From positions 374,501 through 438,500 of the forward strand of contig NZ_FQLF01000005.1 in the NCBI RefSeq assembly GCF_900120175.1: a stretch of 64,000 bases of DNA, given 5' to 3'. Numbering within the stretch: the stretch's first letter is position 1; every line of letters begins with the position of its first letter. Shown here piece by piece: positions 39,961 to 49,935 of this stretch. This DNA is from Oceanicoccus sp. KOV_DT_Chl (GTDB taxonomy: Bacteria > Pseudomonadota > Gammaproteobacteria > Pseudomonadales > Dasaniaceae). Made by a program: the position numbers and the translations under genes. Under the pieces are notes generated by a model. That model did no database searches. It had not been told where the DNA came from and saw nothing but the letters and a program-made list of their open reading frames with translations.

Positions 39961-40737
39961 ATGCTTAAATTTATCGCTCTAGTCATCACTTTATCTATCA
40001 ACCTGCTGATCCCCGCCCAAGCGGAAATTTATAGCTGGAAGGACGCTGATGGCAATACAGTCTACAGCGATCAAAAACCCTCATCAGATGCCACCCCCAC
40101 CCGTTCTGGCAGTACAGTTAATTATTACTCCAACCCAACGTCGACCACTACCCCAACCACGCATAGCAAGCTATCACCTACTGACCGTCTGGATGCCTTA
40201 AGCGAAGTAACAGAGCAAGATATTTCAGAAAAAATGACTGAGCAGCAGTGCCAATCTTTATTTGCCACTAACTGTGACCAAGTGGAAAACTGGTTGAAAT
40301 ATGCTCTAGAGCAGTGCGTTGATGATAGCCGTTGTCAGGACCCTAAATTTCTGGAGAAAAAATATCGCCCCCGCAGTCTGGAAGAGCTACAGGCGATTGC
40401 CCGTCGGGCTGGCGTCAGAAACAACATGCAAGATAAAAAAATCGATCAATTTCTCAACCGTAAATACGGCAATCAATGCGAAGTGCAAGCCCAACAATAC
40501 TGCGCACGCCAACGGGATAGAAACTGTGCCGCTAACATCATGGCTGCGTGTAAAGACCCTCGTGGTTTAAATGATATTTTTGCCCGTTATGACAACTTGA
40601 GCGCTGCAGAACGGAAAGCTATTGTCGCCAAGGCCAAAGCAATAGCACTCGCTAACGGCGACGACCCTGGCAATTACGATAAACTCGCTGCTGGTATCAT
40701 TGACATTTTATTATCACAAGCGCTACTGGGCATATAG
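39961..40737 (+). CDS. DUF4124 domain protein, secreted
   Basis: This 258-residue protein has a signal peptide (LVITLSINLLIPAQA) and a DUF4124 domain (EIYSWKDADGNTVYSDQKPS) at the mature N-terminus. The remainder is Cys-containing and helical, with CQSLFATNCDQVENWLKYAL and QCEVQAQQYCARQRDRNCAA. The paired cysteines may form disulfides in the periplasm. Function unknown. It is not in an operon. Confidence 0.75.
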   Translation: MLKFIALVITLSINLLIPAQAEIYSWKDADGNTVYSDQKPSSDATPTRSGSTVNYYSNPTSTTTPTTHSKLSPTDRLDALSEVTEQDISEKMTEQQCQSLFATNCDQVENWLKYALEQCVDDSRCQDPKFLEKKYRPRSLEELQAIARRAGVRNNMQDKKIDQFLNRKYGNQCEVQAQQYCARQRDRNCAANIMAACKDPRGLNDIFARYDNLSAAERKAIVAKAKAIALANGDDPGNYDKLAAGIIDILLSQALLGI

Positions 40738-40745
40738 CTCATAGT

Positions 40746-40773
40746 AGTGCAATTAATGATTATTCATTGCACA
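40746..40773. terminator. Weak hairpin between convergent genes
   Basis: GTGCAAT and ATTGCAC form a stem around an AT-rich loop between the DUF4124 gene and the substrate-binding-protein gene. No strong T-run follows. Low confidence. Confidence 0.3.
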
Positions 40774-41610
40774 AACTATTACTGTTCATCCACTTTTTTA
40801 AATAGCTATTGTGCAGGTGTTCTAACTTGCCACTTTCGGTTATTTTCTTCAAATAGTCACTAAACTTATCCACTAATGGCACCCACTGAGAACCGCCCTT
40901 AACAGCAAAATAATAATTCGTTGCTGGATTGTGAAACGACTCAAACTCAAAGTCATGCACAATACCTCTGTGCAGTAAAATACCTTTGGTCCGATAAAAG
41001 CCACTAATTAAATAGTCACCCTTTCCCTGCATCATATAATCGATACTTTGTTCCGTCGATTGAGTTTCCCGAAATACTAAACCGTTATGTCTGGCTAATA
41101 AATAATTAGCATTAGCCTCTTTATCCTGCCCCAATACTGCAACCAGGCCACGCTTTGCCCGCCAGGCTTCAGTATCAGAAGTATCAACAGGATTAGATTT
41201 TAAGTAGACAATAGCCTGATCCGAAACAACTATCGGCTCGGTAGAATAATGTAATGCAGGCAGTTGAGGTGAGGCAGGGATTGCCACCAAAGCATCTATC
41301 TCACCGGCAGACAATTCACCAATTAAAGTCGGCCAAGGTAAATCTTTTTCAGGCTTGGCTTCGTTATACGCTAATAGCACCCCATGCCGCTTAGTAAAAA
41401 AATCATACAATATATGATACATACTGCCGATCAACTGCCCGTTACAAGGATTAACCCAACTAAAAGGCGGGTAGAATCTGTAATCACGCCACCCACGCGC
41501 ATGATTTTATTGGAAGGAGTGTTTGAAGTATCATCGCCCTTAAACGCAAGAGCTTCTATAGGGAAAAAGAATAAACATAAAGCCAGATAAGAAATTTTCA
41601 CGATCAACAT
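40760..41610 (-). pseudogene. Periplasmic solute-binding protein (SBP_bac_3-like), frameshifted
   Basis: The N-terminal frame has a signal peptide (MLIVKISYLALCLFFFPIEA) and KIMRVGG; the C-terminal frame continues RDYRFYPPFSWVNPCNGQ, GSMYHILYDFFTKRHGVLLA and so on. One added G near 41489 would give VGGRDYRFYPPFSW, the typical start of the domain. The protein would bind an amino-acid-like solute or serve as a sensor. No ABC-transporter permease genes are near, so it might be a solitary binding protein. ATG 41610 is used, although the frame opens at 41643. Confidence 0.72.
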
Positions 41611-41674
41611 CCTGTGACACTTGAAAAGTTTGCTAATACCCACCTTAGCAGAAATTGACTTGCTAAATACAGTC

Positions 41675-42549
41675 CTAATTGTCTGTAGCGACCCGGTTGA
41701 TAAACCTCAGAATATCTGTGTGAACCGAGGAACTATTACGCAACGGGACGGACAACGCGGCTAATATTCCAGTGTGCGTTAGCTCCGCATAAAAAAGGCT
41801 ATCTACCCGCCCCTGCCGTTGTTTCACTGTGGCGGTCAGACTATCAATATTACGCCGCTTAACCGTGTCATCTGCCTCACCATATAACAGCAGTAATGGC
41901 GGCTCCGTTCCGGAGACAAAATTCACCGGCTGGGAGCTGGGGAATGCTACTTCAGGTGCAAATAACGCGCGCTGATATTTACGTGTTAGTGGCAGAAAGT
42001 CATAGGGGCCGGCCAAGCCTATAAAGCCTTTTAGCGCAGCATAATGCTCAACCGGGAGATAGCTCTCATTGAGCGTTAACATAGCAGCCATATGAGCGCC
42101 GGAAGAATGCCCCATTAATACCAACTGATTGGCATTGCCACCATAAGTAGTAATATTTTTATGCACCCAACTCACCACAGCGGTAGCATCCTGCATAATA
42201 CTGGCGAATAACACCTCCGGGTAACGTCGATAATCAGCAATCACTACCACTGCATCAGTGACCGCCATAGCCTGCGCGACAAATCGATAATGCTCTTTTT
42301 GAAGTTCAGTACACGCCCCCAACAACCACCATAAAAAAACACTACTACTGGCCGCGGTTTATCTAATGCATCCAATGGGGCATAGATATCTAACCGCTGT
42401 ATTTTTTCGTGGCCGTAGGCAATATTTGAGTCAAGCCGATAATCACTGCCAGCTGCCAAGGTATTTGCTACCCACAACTTCATTTGACTGACACTGCACG
42501 CGGTTAATGAACCGCTTATTAATACTATGAGCAACAAACGAAAATTCAT
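41675..42549 (-). pseudogene. Alpha/beta hydrolase (esterase/lipase type) lipoprotein, frameshifted
   Basis: The N-terminal frame (ATG 42549, MNFRLLLIVLISGSLTAC, lipobox) ends in RPVVVFFYGGCWG; the second continues ACTELQKEHYRFVAQAMAV. At 42316-42320 five G occur on the coding strand; one more joins WG-ACTEL. The catalytic elbow GHSSGAHMAA carries the Ser, and TEPPLLLLYGEADDTV contains the likely Asp, with THTG for the His. The oxyanion motif is YGGCW rather than HGG. It is a likely outer-membrane or periplasmic esterase. The start is 11 bases from the DUF433 stop. Confidence 0.8.
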
Positions 42550-42559
42550 CACACACTTT

Positions 42560-42748
42560 TTATTGAATATTTTCCAAGGCATATTGCACACAAGCTTTAA
42601 TATCTTCAGCACTCAGTTCAGGAAATCTATTTTCGATATCGTTGATGTTCATGCCGGCTGACAATAATGCCAACACATCTTCGACACCGATATCTACCCC
42701 ATCAATACGATGCTTACCCGCCTCAAAATATAAACGTTTAGCCATCAT
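42560..42748 (-). CDS. DUF433 family small protein
   Basis: This 62-residue protein matches the DUF433 fold (GVDIGVEDVLALLSAGMNIN, then ENRFPELSAEDIKACVQYAL). DUF433 proteins are often antitoxin-like with a winged-helix-type fold, but no toxin gene neighbours it. The start is ATG 42748 or the next ATG codon, 9 bases after the rsmJ stop. It is probably translated with rsmJ. Function unknown. Confidence 0.7.
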   Translation of the reverse strand: MMAKRLYFEAGKHRIDGVDIGVEDVLALLSAGMNINDIENRFPELSAEDIKACVQYALENIQ

Positions 42749-42756
42749 TCAACTCG

Positions 42757-43536
42757 CTATTTTCCATACGCTTTTAAGCTATAGATATCAAATCGAATCG
42801 CTTTACCTTCGACAGAAAAGTTTGGTTTCCTGGCGGCCAGATGTTCAGCCTTTTTCGGCCGTTTAACCACAACCCGATGTCTAGCGGTAAGCAACGCCTG
42901 TTCTATCAAGGCCTCACTATCATTGTCAGCTCCGACCAACTGATGGAAGACCTGCATTTCTTTTTTAACCAGCGCAGATTTTTTTGAGGGTGGAAACATC
43001 GGATCAATCACCACCGCATCCACTGATTGCGACCCTAAAAGCTGCATATATTCCACAGCGTTCGTGTTAATCAACCGCATATTGTTAACTATATTGCGCA
43101 ATTCTACCTCGTCGGCCTTAGCCGCCCGCTGCAAGCCATCTGCCAATAAGGCGGCAATAAGTGGCGAGCGCTCACACAAGGTTACCGGATAGCCGCAACT
43201 GGCCAGTACAAAACTATCGCGCCCTAAACCCGCTGTTGCATCCAGGACGGTCGGTTTATTTTGTTTATCCCCTGCCACCGCTTTCACGATCAACTCACCG
43301 CCCCCTTGCTTGCGTCGATGCTCGCTGGCGCCAGCTAAAAAATCTACCCGCACAGGGCCGGGTGCTTTAGGGCCGGTTTGCTGGATCGCTACACCCCGCT
43401 CATCGACAATGAGTACAAACGGTGTCGACGGCTCGGTTTCAACCAACTGCAGTTGCAACTGTTGCGCAAGTTGCTGGCAATCACTGCTATAAACAGCGTG
43501 GTTTTGAACCGCAATCAAGTGCGCCAGGGAACTCAC
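42757..43536 (-). CDS. rsmJ: 16S rRNA (guanine(1516)-N2)-methyltransferase RsmJ
   Basis: This 259-residue protein has RsmJ hallmarks: VDFLAGASEHRRKQGGG, the SAM motif DATAGLGRDSFVLASCGYPV and the catalytic region VVIDPMFPPSKKSALVKKEM (DPMFP). It methylates G1516 of 16S rRNA. The start is GTG (43536), just 6 bases after the HD-gene stop. It is placed between the HD protein and the DUF433 gene in one transcription direction. Length is typical. Confidence 0.93.
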   Translation of the reverse strand: MSSLAHLIAVQNHAVYSSDCQQLAQQLQLQLVETEPSTPFVLIVDERGVAIQQTGPKAPGPVRVDFLAGASEHRRKQGGGELIVKAVAGDKQNKPTVLDATAGLGRDSFVLASCGYPVTLCERSPLIAALLADGLQRAAKADEVELRNIVNNMRLINTNAVEYMQLLGSQSVDAVVIDPMFPPSKKSALVKKEMQVFHQLVGADNDSEALIEQALLTARHRVVVKRPKKAEHLAARKPNFSVEGKAIRFDIYSLKAYGK

Positions 43537-43542
43537 AAGAAC

Positions 43543-44477
43543 TCAGGGACGTAGTAGCGGTTGGTTTAGCAGTGCGGGATTATTTTCTTCAATCAACTGC
43601 TCCAAATAACGGCAATTGTTTTCCAGCGCTTCCATATATAAATTGCGCCCGCCAAAGTGGGCAGCCACATGGTGATACAGCCCATGAAAATGACCTTGCA
43701 GGCGCGTTTCAATCGTTTGTTTAATAAATGCAGGGGTTTTTAGCAATAAATCCTGAGCAGATTCATAGAGAACTGTTTCACTGCCATCAGCCTGCTGCTG
43801 GCGAGTCATGCCACCTAATTCAAACTCCGGGTATAAACGGTCACGGCACTTCTCTAAATACGCACGATCAGCCATTTGTGCAATGACGTCCGCGGTACCC
43901 GCCAACCCCCCCATGACTCGCTGCTGGGGACTATCCAATTCAATCTGTTCGGGAGAATACTCATAGCCAGTGAAATGCACCAGCTTGCCCGCTAACTCGA
44001 CCCAATGATCACAGCCGATACCGGGGAGATACTCAGCCATAAATTGCGCGCTGCGACTGACATGAATTTTGGTATATTCGGCACCGTTTTGAATACCGGT
44101 TTCACCTTGCCGGCGGATATAACCCGAATCGTGAAACAACGCCACGATCATGCCTACAGTAGCTAACTCTGCCCCAGTCGGGATGCTGCAGGCTGCGAAC
44201 TGTCGTAACCATCAATTAAACGGGCCATCGCCAAGCTCACATCCAGCACATGCTGGCTGTCGTGATAACTGGTGTCACAGGCTAAAAAACCCGCCAATTC
44301 ACCACGATAAAGGGTATCGAAATCAGTATAGATTTGTTTAATTATGGAGAAATCAGCCTGCGGATAGCGTTTTTGCAGTATCGAGATAACAGCGGCGCAA
44401 ACATCACTGGCTTTAGTCACATCGACTGTGCCACTGACATCCAGCGCAGGTGGTAAGGGAGATTGAGACGAATTCAT
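43543..44477 (-). pseudogene. HD-domain phosphohydrolase-like protein, frameshifted
   Basis: The first frame (ATG 44477) carries YHDSQHVLDVSLAMARLIDG and ends QPAASRLG. The second continues AELATVGMIVALFHDSGYIR. At 44172-44175 four G occur on the coding strand; one more G joins RLG-AELATVG. The HD metal motif is H...HD (SQHVLDV and ALFHDSG). The later part YTKIHVSRSAQFMAEYLPG and HFHGLYHHVAAHFGGRNLYM adds histidines. It may be a nucleotide phosphohydrolase or phosphodiesterase; the substrate is unknown. It precedes rsmJ, 6 bases away. Confidence 0.75.
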
Positions 44478-44589
44478 AGTAAGGGGTTAGCGCCCTGCCG
44501 TTAGCATTTATACCAAGCAGTATAGACCAGCTTACTAAAGCTGGCAGCAGGGGCATTTGCCAGCAAGCACAGCCCACACCACCCGACAC

Positions 44590-45339
44590 TCAACTCTCGC
44601 CCTGCTCGCGGCCACTTAATGAGGGGGCATGAGCGATTATCCGGTCAGCCAACCGAGAAAATGGCAGGCTTTGAATCCACACCGCGCCCTTGCCGGTCAA
44701 TGTCGCCAAACAGATGCCCTCACCACCAAAAAATAAACTTTTAAGGCCGCTAACCATTTTTATGTCGTAATCAATACCAGCGCTAAAAGCGACCAGGCAG
44801 CCGGTATCCAGGTATAACGTTTCGCCGTTCAAATCCTTGCGTACCACCGTGCCACCGGCATGCATAAAGGCCATGCCATCGCCTTCCATACGCTGCAGCA
44901 CAAAACCTTCGCCGCCAAAAAAACCACTACCAATACGTTTGTTAAAAGCGATATCGACCTTTGTGCCCAAAGCTGCTGCTAAAAACGAATCTTTCTGACA
45001 GATCAAGCCACCGCCAAATTCTGCAAGATTAACCGCCACAATAGAACCTGGAAAAGGTGCAGCAAATGCCACTTGCTGTTTGCCATGTCCGGAATTACTG
45101 AAATGCGTTAGAAAAAGTGATTCACCGGTTAACAACCGCTTGCCTGCGCCAAATAATTTACCAATCACACCTTGATCGGCCTTTGATCCATCCCCCATTT
45201 TAGTCTCAAAGGTAATCCCGCCCTGCATGTACGTCATTGCTCCGGCTTCAGCTATCACAGTTTCACCAGCATCAAGTTCCACTTCGACCATCTGCATATC
45301 GTGGCCAATAATTTTGTAATCTACTTCATGGCAGCGCAT
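44590..45339 (-). CDS. TIGR00266/AIM24 family protein
   Basis: The protein (249 residues from ATG 45339) matches the TIGR00266/AIM24 family, with the [20 protein letters not shown] region, [18 protein letters not shown], and later [15 protein letters not shown]. Its fold resembles a double beta-helix-like trimer; function is unknown, although some homologues act in mitochondria. The frame extends to GTG 45357, but ATG 45339 has an AGAGG ribosome site. It is followed upstream by a small PilZ gene, 14 bases from the extended start. Confidence 0.8.
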   Translation of the reverse strand: MRCHEVDYKIIGHDMQMVEVELDAGETVIAEAGAMTYMQGGITFETKMGDGSKADQGVIGKLFGAGKRLLTGESLFLTHFSNSGHGKQQVAFAAPFPGSIVAVNLAEFGGGLICQKDSFLAAALGTKVDIAFNKRIGSGFFGGEGFVLQRMEGDGMAFMHAGGTVVRKDLNGETLYLDTGCLVAFSAGIDYDIKMVSGLKSLFFGGEGICLATLTGKGAVWIQSLPFSRLADRIIAHAPSLSGREQGES

Positions 45340-45371
45340 GACTGTCCTCTCTGGCACTAATACTAAAACGA

Positions 45372-45635
45372 TTACACAAACATCAAGCCCATGCCGCCAC
45401 TGTGATGATGCACGACCTGCATATCGACCGGCTGTTCATTGATGACACCGGTATGCCGTTTGATTCTTGCCTTCACTAGCGTGCCAATGGGTAGCGCTAT
45501 GTGATTGCCCAAGAACACAAAGACTCCACCGTCGGATAAATCTTTGGCTTTAAATTCAACAAGTCCCAAACTGGGGTGACTAATTTCAACCTGTGCCTGG
45601 CTGTTGGCACGCATGTATCGGCGTTGATCTTGCAT
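45372..45635 (-). CDS. Small PilZ domain protein
   Basis: This 87-residue protein is a stand-alone PilZ domain: RRYMR (RxxxR) at the N-terminus and [13 protein letters not shown] (DxSxxG) mid-way, both needed for c-di-GMP binding. It may be a receptor or a PilZ-type pilus/flagellar effector. It is the third PilZ gene in the window. It lies upstream of the AIM24-like gene in the same direction, probably co-transcribed. Confidence 0.85.
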   Translation of the reverse strand: MQDQRRYMRANSQAQVEISHPSLGLVEFKAKDLSDGGVFVFLGNHIALPIGTLVKARIKRHTGVINEQPVDMQVVHHHSGGMGLMFV

Positions 45636-45814
45636 CGACTGACCTATTATTAGAATTAAAGGTGTAGGAACACTATATTACTGGTGAATTCTATTATAGT
45701 TGGCTTCTACGATACCGTGACCACCATAAGAATCAAAGTACCAACACAGACTTATCAGGGCATTGCTCGGTGTCACTCGCTACAGGTAGACAATTAAACC
45801 TAATTGGCAGACAC

Positions 45815-45836
45815 AAAAAAGGCGGCTTACGCCGCC
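45815..45836 (-). terminator. Rho-independent terminator of the choice-of-anchor-I gene
   Basis: On the minus strand GGCGGC and GCCGCC form a GC-rich stem with a 4-base loop followed by six T. It terminates the gene at 45870. Confidence 0.85.
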
Positions 45837-45869
45837 CTGCACCTACGAGGATAGGTAAAAAACAAATGC

Positions 45870-47531
45870 TTAGTGCACCAGTCTGGGAGTCACTTGATAA
45901 ACCGTAGTGGTACCACTGACTTCATTACCCACTAACAGTAAAGGCATACCATTCGGGCTTTGTTCCGCAGGCACAAAACTAAAGCCTTCCGGCCCCAAGT
46001 CACCCGCATCAACACCCTCACCGGGCTCAACATCAAAGTTGCGGTTAGTGATGTACTGTAGGAATTGGGCATCCGCAGGCACTGAAATGTCATAGACCAT
46101 AATGCCGCCCACCCGCTCCAGACCAATAAAAGCATAGGTTTTACCCAGCACTTTACCCACCACAATGGCTTCCGGTTCCGGCCCTTTATCATCACTACGG
46201 CCATCACCATCATTTTCTTCATTGTCATTATTGAAATTATCACCCAGTTGCGCTGACGTAATGACTTCGAAATCATTGCCACTATCAAATACCACCTTAC
46301 CTTCGGTATCCCAAATAGTGAATGAACGAGCACCGTAGCTGTAAATTGCTTCGTTCAGACCATCATTATTAGCATCACCCAACGTTGATGTCGTTTTTAA
46401 GCGACCTAAATTTTCTGATTCCACTAAATCCGGATCAGAAAAAACTGCAGGATCCAGTTCCAGATCTTTCACTCGCAACTCTTCACTGAATGCCAGGCAG
46501 CCATCATCTTCATCATAATCCTGACCGCCAGCAGCCAAACAGCTAGCTTCATCCTCCGCATCAAACCAGTAATCTCTGGCGTCACCTTCATTAGCAGTCA
46601 CTATGTAGGTTTTGCCTTTGATGCTAACGGTATCAATCGAGTCCGGTTGATACATACCCAATACTGGCCAAGGGGCGATGTTGATGGCGTCATCTTTATT
46701 ACTGGCATCCATCCCATTAACTAATAAAGAGTGGTCTTTGGTTCCCAGTGGCAGCAGTGTTTTTACCTTGGCACGACGTACATCAACCACAGCAATAGCA
46801 TTATTTTCCTGCAAGGACACATAAGCTGTTTTACCGTCATCGCTGACACTAATGTATTCAGGTTCCAAATCCTGCGCAGCATTAGCGCCCGGCCCAAAAA
46901 TACGAATACCCTGCGCACGCAATTCATCTTCCTTGCCAATATAAGCTGAAAAGTCTGCCGTCTTAACTGTCGCTTTGCTGACACCGCGACGTAAATTAAT
47001 CACGCTGATAGACCCTTCAGGATCATTTTTATAATCGCTACTGGGCTCACCTTCATTCGCTACCAGTACATACTTGCCATCCGGTGAAAATGTCACCATG
47101 TCAGGTAAAGCGCCAACGGTTACGCTATTCAGTAAACTTAAATCCGAAGCATTATAAAAAGCGACGACACCATTGTTCTGCTTGTTTTCCGCCTGAATCG
47201 CGACAGCAACAATCCCGTTGTGCGCGCTCACACTATTAGCCCCACCGCCGAGAGCAGTCGCATCAATCGTACCAATCAACACCGGTGCGGTCGGGTCGCT
47301 CATCCCTAATACATCAACGGTAGATGCATTGGCATTAACCACAAAAGCACGCTGGCTCACAGCATCGTAAGTCACTATTTCTGCAGCACTCTGGGCAAAC
47401 ACACCCGACTGGTAGCGACCAATCTCTTGCAATTCAATCGTGGTGTTTTTACAACTGGTAAAGCCAAAAGCAATTGGCAACGCCGCCAACGCAAATGCCA
47501 GGGGTTTTAATGGAAGGGAATAGGAAGCCAT
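45870..47531 (-). CDS. Choice-of-anchor I family beta-propeller protein, secreted
   Basis: This 553-residue protein has a signal sequence ending near FGFTSC (lipobox-like) and a beta-propeller: IDATALGGGANSVSAHNGIV, LPDMVTFSPDGKYVLVANEG, EPSSDYKNDPEGSISVINLR, and later FIGLERVGGIMVYDISVP. The region with DARDYWFDAEDEAS is typical of the choice-of-anchor-I family, which occurs with phytase/phosphatase-like proteins. Enzymatic role is not established. A GGAGAAA ribosome site precedes the start, and a GC-rich hairpin terminator follows the stop. Confidence 0.82.
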   Translation of the reverse strand: MASYSLPLKPLAFALAALPIAFGFTSCKNTTIELQEIGRYQSGVFAQSAAEIVTYDAVSQRAFVVNANASTVDVLGMSDPTAPVLIGTIDATALGGGANSVSAHNGIVAVAIQAENKQNNGVVAFYNASDLSLLNSVTVGALPDMVTFSPDGKYVLVANEGEPSSDYKNDPEGSISVINLRRGVSKATVKTADFSAYIGKEDELRAQGIRIFGPGANAAQDLEPEYISVSDDGKTAYVSLQENNAIAVVDVRRAKVKTLLPLGTKDHSLLVNGMDASNKDDAINIAPWPVLGMYQPDSIDTVSIKGKTYIVTANEGDARDYWFDAEDEASCLAAGGQDYDEDDGCLAFSEELRVKDLELDPAVFSDPDLVESENLGRLKTTSTLGDANNDGLNEAIYSYGARSFTIWDTEGKVVFDSGNDFEVITSAQLGDNFNNDNEENDGDGRSDDKGPEPEAIVVGKVLGKTYAFIGLERVGGIMVYDISVPADAQFLQYITNRNFDVEPGEGVDAGDLGPEGFSFVPAEQSPNGMPLLLVGNEVSGTTTVYQVTPRLVH

Positions 47532-47639
47532 GGTTTTTCTCCGAAGTTATGCTGTCGGCACAAAATACTGACTTCGTGTTACGAAACGATGGCAACTAGA
47601 TGACAATTTGCTTGTTGATACGTCTTAAATTGGCGAGGA

Positions 47640-47960
47640 TTAGTCATCGGCAGCAAAAATAAACTGGCGACTAAGCAATGTCCACGCCCAGGGACCGGAC
47701 TGTACAGCAACGCGATCTGGCACCACGCCAAAATCCCAACTGGGATGACCGCAGTAACGGCAAGGTGGTAAATCCATCGCGGCAATTTTAAAAAAATGCC
47801 TGGTTAAATCCTCGGCATCGTAGTAGACATCATTTAACTCGGCGTTAAATAAATACTGCCCCTGACATTGATTACAGGATTCAATACGCAAACGATCAGC
47901 ACCACATAAATTGGCGCCGCGTTCAGCGAGCAGGGCAAAATTAAATTCCAGCTTTTCCAA
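47640..47960 (-). CDS. Unknown zinc-ribbon-like protein after a MaoC-like gene
   Basis: This 106-residue protein is not recognised. It has two CxxC pairs, ESCNQCQGQYLF and PPCRYCGHPSWD, which suggest a zinc ribbon. The N-terminus is a short helical region and the C-terminus is hydrophobic (GPWAWTLLSRQFIF). It starts 2 bases after the stop of the MaoC-like gene, so the two are almost certainly co-translated. It might be a partner in acyl-CoA or DNA binding; nothing more can be said. Confidence 0.55.
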   Translation of the reverse strand: MEKLEFNFALLAERGANLCGADRLRIESCNQCQGQYLFNAELNDVYYDAEDLTRHFFKIAAMDLPPCRYCGHPSWDFGVVPDRVAVQSGPWAWTLLSRQFIFAADD

Positions 47961-47962
47961 CC

Positions 47963-48424
47963 TTAATCTTCTGGATAAAAACGGCTGATAGTTTCGATAA
48001 CACAGGCAGGACGATCACCGCCTTCAATCTCTACAGTGACGCGCACCACGGCCTGAAAGCCACCCTTCACTTCCTCGACACTAAGCATTTCACCGCCACC
48101 GCGAACTCGCGAACCGACTGGCACCGGTGCTGGGAAACGCACTTTATCGCAGCCATAATTCACACCCATTTTCATTTCCTGCACTTCCATAATCTGCGGC
48201 AGAAATAAATTCACCAGCGATAAACTTAAATAGCCGTGTGCAATACACTTGCCAAACGGGCCATCTTTCGCTTTCACTGGATCAACATGAATCCATTGAT
48301 GGTCACCTGTTGCATCAGCAAATAAATTAATCCGGTCCTGCTCTATCGTCAGCCAATCGCTATAGCCTAAATGTTTACCAACGGCTGCGGGTAATTCATG
48401 GGGGGTTTTAAAAATAGTAGTCAT
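47963..48424 (-). CDS. MaoC-like (R)-hydratase/dehydratase domain protein
   Basis: This 153-residue protein is a hot-dog fold MaoC protein: INLFADATGDHQWIHVDPVK contains the conserved Asp/His pair for enoyl-CoA hydration, with AKDGPFGKCIAHGYLSLSLV after it. It would add water to trans-2-enoyl-CoA or a related thioester. An AAGGAATCACC site precedes the ATG. It heads a two-gene unit with the zinc-ribbon-like gene. Confidence 0.85.
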   Translation of the reverse strand: MTTIFKTPHELPAAVGKHLGYSDWLTIEQDRINLFADATGDHQWIHVDPVKAKDGPFGKCIAHGYLSLSLVNLFLPQIMEVQEMKMGVNYGCDKVRFPAPVPVGSRVRGGGEMLSVEEVKGGFQAVVRVTVEIEGGDRPACVIETISRFYPED

Positions 48425-48590
48425 GGTGATTCCTTGTTATTCGGCAGCCAAACCAATGGCCTCACAGGTGCGCAACTATAGCAGCTTCACCCCTTGGGAT
48501 TGAACCGGTTCCTACCATTTTGTAATCCTTTAAGCCCGCAATAACCGTTATAGTCAGCGCCATAAAATTCAATCACTGCTGAGGTTTATT

Positions 48591-49688
48591 ATGCGCGCTG
48601 CCATTCTGGAACAGGCCAACCAGCCAATCAAAATTTATGATGACGTAGAAATTATCGAACCCCGCGTTGGCGAGGTACGGTCAATGTTAAATACTGTGGC
48701 CTGTGCCATTCCGACCTGGGATTTGTTGATGGCAAGATGCCGCTAGGTGGCCAGATTATTTTGGCCATGAGGCGTCCGGCATCGTCGAATCCATTGGTCC
48801 CGGCGTCACCAATCTGCAACCCGGCGACCACGTTGTACTCACCCCCGCACCTCCCTGTGGAGAGTGTTATTACTGCCAGCGCAATGAACACAGCCTGTGC
48901 GTCAACGCCATGAGCATCATGACTAATACCCTGCCCGATGGTATCAGCGGATTATCACGCAGTGGGGAAGCCGTATTGCGAGGCTGTGGCGTAGGTGGCC
49001 TGGCTGAATATGTGGTCACGCCCTCTACCGGGGCGATTAAAATTGATAAAGACATTCCACTGGATGTGGTCTGTGTGATTGGCTGTGCACTGCAAACCGG
49101 CGTCGGCGCGGTGCTTAACACCGCCAAAGTAGAAGCCGGTGCCACTGTGGTCATTATGGGTTTGGGTGGTGTCGGTATGGCCACGGTACAAGGCGCCAGA
49201 ATTGCCGGTGCCAGCACCATCATTGTGTCCGACCCGGTCGCTGCCCGCCGCGAGGCCGCGAAAGAATTTGGTGCCACCCATGTGGTAGACCCCACCACTG
49301 AAGACCTCGCAGCGGTCTGCCTGGAACTGACTAACGGTATTGGTCTGGATTACGCCTTTGAAACGCCGGGAAAGCTATCTTAATTGAGCAAGGTATTGCT
49401 CTTACCCGCATGGGCGGCACCACCGTGTGCGTCGGCGCACCGGCGTTAGAAGAAGGGATTAGCCTGCCCAATGTGGTGTTATTTGCCGCTACCGAGAAAA
49501 AACTCTGCGGCTGCCTGCTGGGCTCCAGCAACTCCATTTACGAAATTCCCCGCCTGATTCGCTTGTGGCGTCAGGGGTTATTAAGCATGGAAGAGATGAT
49601 CACTTCGCGCCGCCCCCTGAGTGAAATCAATGAAGGGTTTGATGATTTGGCTAATAGCCGTGGCATCCGCACCGTGATAGAAATTTAA
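48591..49688 (+). pseudogene. Zinc-dependent alcohol dehydrogenase (MDR family), three frameshifts
   Basis: Three single-base losses split one ~365-residue gene. At 48679-48680 adding G gives EVRVNVKYCGLCHSDLG; at 48763-48764 adding G gives [15 protein letters not shown]; at 49371-49373 adding A gives ETPGKAILIEQG. The catalytic Zn Cys is in the CGLCHSD stretch and the structural Zn cysteines in [35 protein letters not shown] is the NAD-binding loop. It resembles class III-type Zn-dependent dehydrogenases. An AGGTTTATT spacing gives a plausible start at ATG 48591. The losses are in runs of two or three G and three A, so assembly error is likely. Confidence 0.85.
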
Positions 49689-49695
49689 ATAAAGC

Positions 49696-49770
49696 GTGGC
49701 TGGGGATACTCTCATCAACCGGAACCCAACTCTCATTGAGACTACTACTATTGAGAATAGCCCCAGCCAC
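49696..49770. repeat. Long imperfect inverted repeat between the dehydrogenase and MFS genes
   Basis: The sequence GTGGCTGGGG (49696-49705) and CCCCAGCCAC (49761-49770) are perfect complements, and pairing extends over about 19 bases with a few mismatches. The central loop has its own TCTCA/TGAGA stem. It might be a terminator for the dehydrogenase gene or a REP-like element; no T-run is prominent. Confidence 0.55.
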
Positions 49771-49935
49771 ACCCTAGCAGATCGCAGCCGTAGCGCCCGA
49801 TCATCACAGTAAAACGCTTAATTAAACAATTACACCTTCAGATTCCAGAATTCGGTTGTTACACTTATTCTAACGCTTTAATCTACCTGCCTTTTTATTC
49901 AAGCAATTAATCGCTTAATACAGTCTTGGAAATTC

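Noticed and set aside
48870-49298. Minus-strand frame over the broken dehydrogenase
   Set aside because: Shadow frame; the plus-strand pieces join into a complete zinc-dependent dehydrogenase.
48591-49688. Three-part dehydrogenase as a programmed frameshift gene
   Set aside because: All three breaks are single losses in short G or A runs, matching the window-wide indel pattern rather than a recoding signal.
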